64,000 nucleotides of DNA, from assembly GCA_000720995.1 (NCBI GenBank), contig JOEL01000020.1:1-64000 (forward strand), given 5' to 3'. The translations under genes and the position numbers were made by a program. The notes below the pieces were generated by a model. The model had not been told where the DNA came from. It did no database searches and worked only from the letters and a program-made list of their open reading frames with translations. The stretch's first letter is position 1. Every line of letters begins with the position of its first letter. This document shows positions 17,490-24,984 of this stretch, in pieces. The DNA is from Streptomyces celluloflavus. Lineage in GTDB: Bacteria > Actinomycetota > Actinomycetes > Streptomycetales > Streptomycetaceae.

Positions 17490-17936
17490 TTAGTCGGGCG
17501 GGCGGGTGGTCAGGGTCAGCAGCAGCGGTCCGGTCGGCTCGCCGACCAGGTCCTCGATCGACAGCGGATCGAGCGAGGCGAAGAACGCCTCCTGTGCCGT
17601 GCGCAGTGCGCCGCGCAGCCGGCAGCCGCCGCGCAGCGGGCACGGCGGATCGTCCTCGCACCCCACGACATCGCCGACCCCCTCCAGCTCGCGGACGAGC
17701 CGGCCGAGCGAACCGGTACGCCCCGCGGCGGTCAGCGTCAGCCCGCCGCCGCGCCCGCGCCGCGCCTCGACCGCGCCGAGGTGCTGGAGCTTGCTCACCA
17801 CCTTGGCGGCGTGCGTGTACGGCACGTCCACGGCGCTCGCCACCTCGCGGGTGGTCGGGGCGTCGCCCGTGTCGTCGAGGACCGCCAGCCGCATGGCGAT
17901 GCGCAGGGCGATGTCGGTGCTCTTGGTGAGTCGCAC
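17490..17936 (-). CDS. nsrR: NsrR, Rrf2-family NO-sensing repressor
   Basis: The 148-residue Rrf2 regulator has an N-terminal winged helix (TTREVASAVDVPYTHAAKVV). Three Fe-S ligand cysteines are spaced C-x5-C-x5-C in GCEDDPPCPLRGGC, as in S. coelicolor NsrR. Nitrosylation of its 4Fe-4S cluster releases DNA and derepresses hmp. GTG 17936 gives the family start (V)RLTKSTD; GTG 17945 is an alternative. A weaker palindrome lies just upstream, suggesting autoregulation. It is transcribed in the same direction as hmp but has its own promoter region. Confidence 0.92.
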   Translation of the reverse strand: MRLTKSTDIALRIAMRLAVLDDTGDAPTTREVASAVDVPYTHAAKVVSKLQHLGAVEARRGRGGGLTLTAAGRTGSLGRLVRELEGVGDVVGCEDDPPCPLRGGCRLRGALRTAQEAFFASLDPLSIEDLVGEPTGPLLLTLTTRPPD

Positions 17937-17951
17937 AGCCCTCACCGTACA

Positions 17952-17976
17952 GAAGTGGTATTTGGAATGCCAATTT
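17952..17976 (-). promoter_or_regulatory. Possible NsrR autoregulatory operator
   Basis: The imperfect inverted repeat has arms GAAGTGGTATTT and GAATGCCAATTT around one G (8 of 12 matching). It uses the same one-base spacer as the hmp site and lies 16 nt upstream of the nsrR start. It is a weaker site than the one at hmp. Confidence 0.45.
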
Positions 17977-18080
17977 GGGTGGGGTGCTCGCCCGGGGCCT
18001 CCGGCATGGGTAGTTGAATTCGAGATTGGTCCGGTTTGAAGTGTTGACGCGTCAATGACGGGGGTTCACTCTGTGAGGCG

Positions 18081-18096
18081 ATTGGTCTGGACCACT
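18081..18096 (+). promoter_or_regulatory. DasR-responsive element (dre) upstream of chitinase
   Basis: ATTGGTCTGGACCACT matches the known dre consensus (ACTGGTCTAGACCACT) at all but two positions, and its core TGGTCT/GGACCA is an inverted repeat. It ends 22 nt before the chitinase start codon. DasR, the N-acetylglucosamine-controlled GntR repressor, is known to bind such sites in Streptomyces chi promoters. A palindrome TTGACGCGTCAA lies 26 nt further up (18044-18055). Confidence 0.75.
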
Positions 18097-18117
18097 TCGT
18101 CTCCCGCGGGAGGACCC

Positions 18118-19392
18118 GTGTCACTTCGAAACGCCAGAACACTCACCACCGCCGTATCGGCGGCCTGCCTCGCGGCCGCGGCGCTGATCGGGACGGCCGC
18201 CGCCACCGGCCACGCGGCCACCACCGGCCGCGCGGTCACGGCCGGCCGTACGGTCCCCGCGGCGTCGGCCGCCGTCGGCAGCAACTGGTACGCCGCCGCC
18301 CCCTACCTCATGCCGCTGGACAACGATCCGCCGAACGCCGGCGCGGTCATGGACGCCACCGGTCTCAAGGCGTTCCAGCTGGCCTTCATCCTGGCGCCGA
18401 ACGGGGGCGGCTGTGCGCCGACATGGGGCGGCACCAACCCGGTCGACTCCGACACCGCCGTGGCGGGCGTGATCTCCGCCATCCGCGCCAAGGGGGGTGA
18501 TGTCTCGGCCTCCGTCGGGGGCTACGGCGGCACCAAGCTCGGCCAGAGCTGCGGCACCCCCGAGGCCACCGCCGCCGCGTACCAGAAGGCCATCGACACG
18601 TACGGGCTCAAAGCGCTCGACCTGGACCTGGAGGAGCCGGAGTACGAGAACACGGCCGCCGTGCACAACGAGATCGGCGCCGCCAAGATCCTCCAGCAGC
18701 GGAACCCCGGCATCTATCTGTCCATCACCACGGCGGGCACCGCCGATGGCACCGGCTGGTTCGGCAAGCAGATGCTCAACGAAGCCAAGTCCCAGGCGTT
18801 CATCCCGGACAACTTCTCCATCATGCCGTTCGACGGCGGATTCGACGGAGCCGCGTCGCAGACCCAGGCGCTGACGAACTTCAACGCCGTCCTCCGGTCC
18901 ACCTTCGGCTGGGACGAGGCCACCGCCTACGCCCACGAAGGCATCTCGCAGATGAACGGCCGCAGCGACACCGGGGAGTACTTCACCCAGGCGGACTTCC
19001 AGGCCGTGCTCGACTTCGCGACCGGCCACCACATGGCGCGCTTCACCAACTGGTCCGTCAACCGCGACCGGCAGTGCTCCCCGCCGGACAACAACGGCAA
19101 GACGTCCGGCGCCTGCAGCGGCGTGCCGCAGGGCGCGTACGACTTCACCGCGTACTCGGTGAAGTTCGCCGGCGCCACCCCGCCCGCCCCGACGACACCG
19201 CCGACCACCTCACCCACCACACCTCCGCCCGGCGGGAGTTGCACCACGGCCGCGTACCGCAGCGGCACCGTCTACCTCGGCGGCGCCACCGTCTCCTACG
19301 ACGGGCACCTCTGGAAGGCGAAGTGGTGGACACAGGGCGAGAGGCCCTCCACCGGCGGCTCGGGCGTATGGCAGGACCAGGGCACCTGCTGA
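18118..19392 (+). CDS. Secreted GH18-type chitinase with C-terminal chitin-binding domain
   Basis: The 424-residue secreted protein has a signal peptide (VSLRNARTLTTAVSAACLAA onward). The GH18 TIM-barrel domain (about 55-345) carries the acid motif DLDLEEPE in place of DGxDxDxE. A Thr/Pro linker (PPAPTTPPTTSPTTPPP) leads to a C-terminal CBM5/12-like domain with paired Trp residues (WKAKWWTQGE, GVWQDQGTC). It would hydrolyse chitin or a related beta-1,4-glycan outside the cell. GTG 18118 follows GGGAGGA. The dre site just upstream predicts induction by GlcNAc. The active-site motif is diverged, so chitinase activity is likely but not certain. Confidence 0.85.
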   Translation: MSLRNARTLTTAVSAACLAAAALIGTAAATGHAATTGRAVTAGRTVPAASAAVGSNWYAAAPYLMPLDNDPPNAGAVMDATGLKAFQLAFILAPNGGGCAPTWGGTNPVDSDTAVAGVISAIRAKGGDVSASVGGYGGTKLGQSCGTPEATAAAYQKAIDTYGLKALDLDLEEPEYENTAAVHNEIGAAKILQQRNPGIYLSITTAGTADGTGWFGKQMLNEAKSQAFIPDNFSIMPFDGGFDGAASQTQALTNFNAVLRSTFGWDEATAYAHEGISQMNGRSDTGEYFTQADFQAVLDFATGHHMARFTNWSVNRDRQCSPPDNNGKTSGACSGVPQGAYDFTAYSVKFAGATPPAPTTPPTTSPTTPPPGGSCTTAAYRSGTVYLGGATVSYDGHLWKAKWWTQGERPSTGGSGVWQDQGTC

Positions 19393-19453
19393 TCCCCGCA
19401 AACGGGCGGCGTCGTGCCCTCACGGGGACGCGGAAGCGGCCGCCCGCACCGGC

Positions 19454-20326
19454 TCAGTACTCGACCCGGATCGGGGTGTATCCCTCGTCCAGCAGGCGGG
19501 GCAGGTACCACTTCAGGGCGGCCACGGTCTGGGAGCGGTCGCCGCCGCCGTCGTGCGACAGCACGATCGCGCCCGGTTTCATCTCGCTCATGATGTTCCT
19601 CGCGATGCGGTCGGCACCGGGGGAGGTCCAGTCCAGTGAGTCGATCGACCAGTTGACGGGGGACATGCCCAGCTCGTTGCAGATTCTCAGGGAGGCCCGG
19701 TCCCAGTCGCCGTACGGGGCGCGGGCCAGGGTCGGGGGGCTGCCCAGGGTCTTCTCGATCAGGTCGCTGGTGCGGCCGAGTTCGCTGCGCACCCGGCCCG
19801 GGGCGAGCGTGGTGAACTGGGGGTGCGTCCAGGAGTGGTTGGCGACGATATGACCGTCGCCGACGATGGCGTGCAGCTGCTCCGGGAAGGCGACGGCGCA
19901 TTCGCCGAGGACGAAGAAGGTGGCCCGGACGTCGTGGCTGCGCAGGACGCGGAGGACCTGGGGCGTGAAGCTGGGTTCGGGGCCGTCGTCGAAGGTGAGC
20001 GCGATCTCGCGGGTGCGGGTGGGGACGGTGAAGGCGACCTCGGCATGGGGCGGCGGGGCGTCGGGGTACCACGGAGAGGGCTCGCCGGCGAGGGGGCGCA
20101 GCCGGTAGGTGTCGGGGGCCTGTACGGGCAGCGTGCCACGGGCCGGTGGCGCGGGCGCGGCGGGGTGCGGCTTCGCCGCGTGCGCCGCGCCGTTGCGTCC
20201 CACGGGCGCTTTCGGGGTGTCGGTATCGGGCAGGGCCAGGATGCGGGCGGCGGACAGGGCGCCGATCGCGACGGCGCCGCGGAGCAGGAGTCGTCGCGTA
20301 TTTGTGCGTTTATCGTTTTTATCCAC
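19454..20326 (-). CDS. Secreted polysaccharide deacetylase (NodB domain)
   Basis: The 290-residue exported carbohydrate esterase (CE4-like) has N-terminal NTRRLLLRGAVAIGALSA, resembling a Tat signal. The NodB domain (about 105-285) shows motif 1 TFDDGPEPS, motif 2 NHSWTHP (metal His pair), motif 3 RAPYGDWD, motif 4 DSLDW and motif 5 IVLSHD. It should remove N-acetyl groups from chitin-like or peptidoglycan glycans. It converges on the chitinase gene, a plausible functional neighbour. About 300 nt of G-rich sequence upstream (20327-20635) shows no gene or clear motif. Confidence 0.88.
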   Translation of the reverse strand: MDKNDKRTNTRRLLLRGAVAIGALSAARILALPDTDTPKAPVGRNGAAHAAKPHPAAPAPPARGTLPVQAPDTYRLRPLAGEPSPWYPDAPPPHAEVAFTVPTRTREIALTFDDGPEPSFTPQVLRVLRSHDVRATFFVLGECAVAFPEQLHAIVGDGHIVANHSWTHPQFTTLAPGRVRSELGRTSDLIEKTLGSPPTLARAPYGDWDRASLRICNELGMSPVNWSIDSLDWTSPGADRIARNIMSEMKPGAIVLSHDGGGDRSQTVAALKWYLPRLLDEGYTPIRVEY

Positions 20327-20635
20327 CTCACCGTGCTCTCATGCGGCTACCGGTTCCGGCCGCAACGACACGGCGGGCGAGGGGTGTCGCGCGGGAATCG
20401 CACCCGATCGGCCGTCCGGTGGCGTGTGCCGAGGTGGCGGGGCGGGGTGGCCCCCCGGTGGGGGTGGCGCGGGGGAGTGGCGGGCCGCCGTGACACCGTC
20501 GGCAGCGGCCCGGCCCGGCTTTCGCGGGGGTCCTGCCCCGGCCCCGAGGGCGGCTCCGGCCCGTCCCGGCGCCTGCGGGGTCCGCCCCGCGAGCCTCCCT
20601 CCCGCTCCACTGGACGGCCCATAGTTTGTCCGGCT

Positions 20636-22600
20636 ATGAGCCAATTCTTCAGGCCGAAGCGGATGATGGTCGGCCGTCCGCTGGACAGTGCGCGGCTCGG
20701 CGAGACGCTGCTGCCGAAGCGGCTGGCCCTGCCGATCTTCTGCAGCGACCCGCTGTCCTCGGTCGCCTACGCCACCGAGGAAATCCTGCTGGTGGTGGCG
20801 CTCGGCGGGGTCGCCCTGCTGCATCTGGCCTGGTATGCGGCGGCCGGCATCGTGCTGCTGCTCATCGTCGTGGTCGCCTCCTACCGGCAGACCTGTTACG
20901 CGTATCCCGGGGGCGGCGGGGCGTACATCGTCAGCGCCCGCAACCTCGGCCCGACCGCGGCGCTCACCTCGGCCAGCGCCCTGCTCGTCGACTATGTGCT
21001 GACCGTCGCGGTGTCCGTCGTCTCCGGGGTCGCGGCCATCACCTCCGCGATCCCGTCCCTCAGCGGCCACAACGTCGCGCTCTCCGTCGGCTTCGTGGCG
21101 CTGCTGGCCCTGATGAACCTGCGCGGCGTCCGCGAATCGGGCCGGGTCTTCGCCGTCCCCACCTACGGGTTCATCTTCTTCGTCTACCTGATGTTCGCGT
21201 TCGCCGCCGTACGGACGGCCACCGGCGCGAGCGTCCGCGCCGAGTCCGCGGCGCTGCCACTGCACACGGTCTCGGTCTACTCCGGGCTGGCGCTCGTGCT
21301 GCTGACGATGAGGGCCTTCGCGTCCGGCTGCACCGCGCTGACCGGCGTCGAGGCGATCAGCAACGGTGTGCCCGCCTTCGCCCGGCCCAAGAGCCGCAAC
21401 GCCGCCATGACGCTGTCGATCATGGGATTCTTCTCGGTCACCATGTTCGCCGGGATCACGGTCCTGGCCATGGCCTACCGGGTGCACGTCGCGGCGGAGC
21501 CCGGCGAACTGGGGCTCGCGCCGGACACGCCGATGCCCACCGCGCTCTCCCAGATCGCCCGCGCCGCCTTCGGCGACGTCCGCTTCCTCTTCTACCTGCT
21601 GCAAGCCTTCACGGCCGGGGTGCTCATCCTCGCCGCCAACACCGCCTTCAACGGCTTCCCGATGCTGGCCTCGATCCTCGCCGCGGACGGCTACGCGCCC
21701 CGGCAGCTGCACAACCGCGGTGACCGGCTGGTCTTCTCCAACGGCGTCATCCTGCTCGCACTGGCCGCGATCGGGCTGATCGTCCTCTTCGACGCGGAGC
21801 TCACCCGGCTGATCCAGCTCTACATCATCGGCGTCTTCGTCTCCTTCACGCTCTCCCAGGCCGGCATGGTGCGGCACTGGCGGACCGTGCTCGCCGAACG
21901 GGGGACGGACACCGCGCTCCGCGTACGGCACCGGCGCTCCCAGGCGATCAACGCGGTCGGCGCGGTACTCACCGGTGTGGTGCTGATCATCGTCCTGATC
22001 ACCAAGTTCACGCACGGCGCCTGGCTCGTGGTGATCGCCATGCCCACGCTCTTCCTGGCCATGCGGGGGGTACGGCAGCACTACCGGCGGGTCGCCGAGG
22101 AACTGGCGGTCGCGCCGGATGCCCGTCCCTGGGAGCCGGCCGGAATCCATGTGCTGGTGCTGGTCTCCGCCCTGAACGCGCCCGCGCTCAAGGCCCTCGG
22201 CTACGCCCGCGCGATGCGCCCCGCCTCGCTGAACGCGCTGACCGTCGCGGTCGATCCGTCGGACGTCGTGGGACTGCGCGAACAGTGGGACGCCCATGAC
22301 ATCGACGTACCGCTCCAGGTGCGCAGCTCGCCCTACCGGGACTTCACCCAACCGGTGATCAACCACATCCTGGACGTCGCGGAGCGGCATCCGGGCGGGG
22401 CCGTCACGGTCGTGATCCCCGAGTACATCGTCGGCCACTGGTGGGAACATCTGCTGCACAACCAGAGCGCCCTGCGCCTGAAGGCCCGGCTGCTCTTCAC
22501 ACCCGGCGTGACCGTGATCAACGTCCCGTTCCGGCTCGCGTCGAGCAGGCGCCCGCGAGAACGGGACGGACGGGACGGGTGGAGCGTCCGGGAGAGATAG
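20636..22600 (+). CDS. APC-superfamily permease, KimA-like (possible K+ uptake)
   Basis: The 654-residue membrane protein has about 12 hydrophobic helices between residues 35 and 485, then a 170-residue cytoplasmic domain (HVLVLVSALNAPALKALGYAR, VTVVIPEYIVGHWWEHLLHNQ). The start KRMMVGRPLDSARLGE and CSDPLSSVAYATEEIL match the KimA/YdaO branch, known in Bacillus as an H+/K+ symporter, rather than ordinary amino acid permeases. ATG 20636 gives this N-terminus; the long upstream ORF extension is antisense to the deacetylase. No ydaO-type riboswitch is evident. Substrate is inferred. Confidence 0.8.
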   Translation: MSQFFRPKRMMVGRPLDSARLGETLLPKRLALPIFCSDPLSSVAYATEEILLVVALGGVALLHLAWYAAAGIVLLLIVVVASYRQTCYAYPGGGGAYIVSARNLGPTAALTSASALLVDYVLTVAVSVVSGVAAITSAIPSLSGHNVALSVGFVALLALMNLRGVRESGRVFAVPTYGFIFFVYLMFAFAAVRTATGASVRAESAALPLHTVSVYSGLALVLLTMRAFASGCTALTGVEAISNGVPAFARPKSRNAAMTLSIMGFFSVTMFAGITVLAMAYRVHVAAEPGELGLAPDTPMPTALSQIARAAFGDVRFLFYLLQAFTAGVLILAANTAFNGFPMLASILAADGYAPRQLHNRGDRLVFSNGVILLALAAIGLIVLFDAELTRLIQLYIIGVFVSFTLSQAGMVRHWRTVLAERGTDTALRVRHRRSQAINAVGAVLTGVVLIIVLITKFTHGAWLVVIAMPTLFLAMRGVRQHYRRVAEELAVAPDARPWEPAGIHVLVLVSALNAPALKALGYARAMRPASLNALTVAVDPSDVVGLREQWDAHDIDVPLQVRSSPYRDFTQPVINHILDVAERHPGGAVTVVIPEYIVGHWWEHLLHNQSALRLKARLLFTPGVTVINVPFRLASSRRPRERDGRDGWSVRER

Positions 22601-22648
22601 GGCGGGCGGGGCACGGGTGCGGGGAGAGATCCCGGGTCGCGCGCCTTC

Positions 22649-23749
22649 TCAGGGGCTGACGGCCAGCACGATGTACGCGGCCAGCAGGGCGAGGTGGACG
22701 CCGCCCTGCAACGGGGTGGCACGGCCGGGGATCACCGTCAGCGTGCCGACGACGACGGTGAGGGCGAGCAGCACCATATGGCTGGCGCCCAGGCCCAGGA
22801 CCAGGGGGCCCTTCAGCCAGACGGTGGCCAGCGAGACCGCGGGAATGGTCAGGCCGATGCTGGCCACCGCCGAGCCCAGGCCGAGGTTGAGGCTGGTCTG
22901 CACCCGGTCGCGGCGGGCCGCGCGGACCGCCGCGATGGTCTCCGGCAGCAGGACCAGCAGCGCGATGACGACCCCGACGGCGGAGGGCGGCAGACCGGCC
23001 GCGGCCACACCGGACTCGATGGTCGGGGAGACGGTTTTGGCCAGCCCGACCACCGCGATCAGGGCCAGCGCCAGCTCACCGAGGCTGAAGAGCGCGGCCT
23101 GCGCCGACGGCGGGTCGGCGTGGTCCTCGGCGTCGATCACCTTGCCCGCCGAGGTCACCGGCAGGAAGTAGTCCCGGTGCCGGACGGTCTGCGTGGCCAC
23201 GAACAGCCCGTAGAGCGTCAGCGCGGCGAGGGCGGCGAAGACCAGCTGCGGTGGGGAGAAGCGCGGGCCCGGCGTGGTGGTGGTGAACGTCGGCAGGACC
23301 AGGCTGAGGCCGGCCAGTGTGGTGACGGTCGCCAGCGCCGCGCCGGTCCCCTCGGGGTTGAAGACGGCCACCCGGCGTTTGAGCGAGCCGACCAGCAGGC
23401 TGAGGCCGACGATGCCGTTGCAGGTGATCATCACCGCCGCGAAGACGGTGTCCCGGGCCAGCCCGGCGTTCTTCTCGCCGCCGTCGACCATCAGTGTGAC
23501 GATCAGCGCCACCTCGATGATCGTCACCGCGACCGCCAGGATGAGTGACCCGAACGGCTCGCCCACGCGGTGCGCGATCACCTCGGCGTGGTGCACCGCG
23601 GCGAGCACTGCCCCGGCCAGGAAGCAGGAGACCACGGCGACCAGCGCGGCCGGCAGTGTCCGTCCCCAGGTCAGTGCCAGCAGGACGATTGCCACGATGG
23701 GCAGCAGACCGGTCCAGCGCAGGACCGTGGAACGGAGACCGGCGATCAT
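22649..23749 (-). CDS. chaA: Ca2+(Na+)/H+ antiporter ChaA
   Basis: The 366-residue CaCA-family exchanger has about eleven hydrophobic helices. It carries the two family alpha-repeats with acidic residues: EPFGSLILAVAVTIIEVALI in the first half and VVIALLVLLPETIAAVRAA in the second. Length and the AAVHHAEVIAHRVGEP segment match ChaA/y4hA proteins. It exports Ca2+, Na+ or K+ for protons. Transcribed convergently with the KimA-like gene; both concern cation balance. Confidence 0.88.
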   Translation of the reverse strand: MIAGLRSTVLRWTGLLPIVAIVLLALTWGRTLPAALVAVVSCFLAGAVLAAVHHAEVIAHRVGEPFGSLILAVAVTIIEVALIVTLMVDGGEKNAGLARDTVFAAVMITCNGIVGLSLLVGSLKRRVAVFNPEGTGAALATVTTLAGLSLVLPTFTTTTPGPRFSPPQLVFAALAALTLYGLFVATQTVRHRDYFLPVTSAGKVIDAEDHADPPSAQAALFSLGELALALIAVVGLAKTVSPTIESGVAAAGLPPSAVGVVIALLVLLPETIAAVRAARRDRVQTSLNLGLGSAVASIGLTIPAVSLATVWLKGPLVLGLGASHMVLLALTVVVGTLTVIPGRATPLQGGVHLALLAAYIVLAVSP

Positions 23750-23851
23750 GCCTTCGAGCTTCGCAGATCCCCCGTCTCCCCGCTCGCGGGCCGGGTCGCC
23801 GCCGGGAATTCGGCCGAACCGGGGTGGCGCGCCGGGCGGGCCCCGGGACGG

Positions 23852-24595
23852 TCAGGCCGCCGCCCGGTGGCCCCGCACCTCGGCGGGGGCGGTCGCGGCC
23901 TTGGTGACATCCGCCACCAACTCGACGACATCGGGTCCGTACGCCTGCGAGTTGACCACCTTCAGCAGCAGGCAGAACTGGCCCTCGGCGCCGTACCGGC
24001 GGGCCAGCCTGGTTCGGTTGCGGACGAGGTGGCGGACGGCGGCCCGATGCGTGACCGGGCGCTGGCCGGCCGCCAGGAACACCGGCCGGCCGCCCTCACC
24101 CGCCGTCAGACGGGCCAGCAGGACGTATTCGAGCGCCCCGGGCTCCATCCGGTACGTCGAGCCGCCGATCACGAAGGTGCCGCGGCTCATCCCCAGCTCG
24201 TCGCCCGGCTGCACGGTGACGCCCGGCAGCAGACTGGTCAGGTGCGAGGCCAGCCGGCGGTGCGCGGTCGGGTCGCCGACACAGAACTCGGTGCGCGCCC
24301 CGAACCCCTGGAGGCCGGTGTCGTGCGGTGCGACCTCGGGGTGCGCCCCGCAGTTCTCGACCACCGCGGCCAGCCCGAGCAGCGCCAGCGCGTCATGGCG
24401 GGGGATGCTCCAGTGGGCCGAGGCGCTGTCCCGGTGGGTGACCAGCACACACTCCGAACCGGCCGGCAGACCGAAGAAGTCCCGTTCACGGGTGAGCTTC
24501 CGGCGGGCCGCCGCCGATCGCACGGCCCAGCCGGCCGCGAGCCCCACGATGAGGGCCGCCGCCGGCACGGTCAGGAGCAGCAGGGTGTCGTCCAT
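23852..24595 (-). CDS. Conserved hypothetical protein with N-terminal membrane anchor
   Basis: The 247-residue protein begins MDDTLLLLTVPAAALIVGLAAGW, a single N-terminal transmembrane helix, followed by a soluble region (SAHWSIPRHDALALLGLAAVV, RRYGAEGQFCLLLKVVNSQAYG). No named family is recognised. ATG 24595 is preferred: 90 further in-frame codons upstream read through the repeat-like intergenic sequence and have no protein character. It lies 102 nt downstream of the chaA start side, in the same direction. Confidence 0.65.
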   Translation of the reverse strand: MDDTLLLLTVPAAALIVGLAAGWAVRSAAARRKLTRERDFFGLPAGSECVLVTHRDSASAHWSIPRHDALALLGLAAVVENCGAHPEVAPHDTGLQGFGARTEFCVGDPTAHRRLASHLTSLLPGVTVQPGDELGMSRGTFVIGGSTYRMEPGALEYVLLARLTAGEGGRPVFLAAGQRPVTHRAAVRHLVRNRTRLARRYGAEGQFCLLLKVVNSQAYGPDVVELVADVTKAATAPAEVRGHRAAA

Positions 24596-24659
24596 GGCGG
24601 GCGAGCGTAGCCGCAGTCCGGGAGCGTGTTCGAAGGCGGGGCGGGCGGCTGGGCGGGCT

Positions 24660-24895
24660 TGTCCCGGTCCGTACGGACACATCTGATACGTGCCGACACG
24701 GCTGGTCCATGCGGACATATGCGCTCTGTGCGCGCGCTTCGGACCCGAGCGGATACCCGCGCTCCGGGCCGGCACATCGGATCCGAGACGGCACGTCAGA
24801 GATGTGCAGCCCCCGGCCCGTGCCGGTACCTCTATCGGCGCGGCGCACCCGATCCGTACGGGCATATCCGGCCCGTACCGGCATAGGGGACGGGC
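24660..24895. repeat. Degenerate GGACATAT/CCGTAC-rich intergenic repeats
   Basis: The 389-nt gap between the anchored protein and ggt holds no convincing gene. It carries many related short elements: GTCCGTACGGACACAT, CATGCGGACATATGCG, CCGGCACATCGGATCC, CCGTACGGGCATATCC and CGTACCGGCATAG. They are partly palindromic and loosely spaced, and contain more AT than the surroundings. It may be a relic of a tandem repeat or a protein-binding array. No function can be assigned. Confidence 0.4.
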
Positions 24896-24984
24896 CGCCG
24901 TCGCGCCCTCTATCGTCCCGCAAATCCCCCGAGTATGCTCCGCCCGCTGCCGCCCCCCGCGCGCACTTTGGAGGATATTCCGGT

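Noticed and set aside
20327-20635. Possible ydaO (c-di-AMP) riboswitch before the KimA-like gene
   Set aside because: The gap is G-rich and shows none of the conserved ydaO core segments I would expect; no support.
20339-22459. 706-codon minus-strand frame opposite the KimA-like permease
   Set aside because: Low-complexity Asp/His/Arg/Gly composition typical of antisense to membrane helices; no motif.
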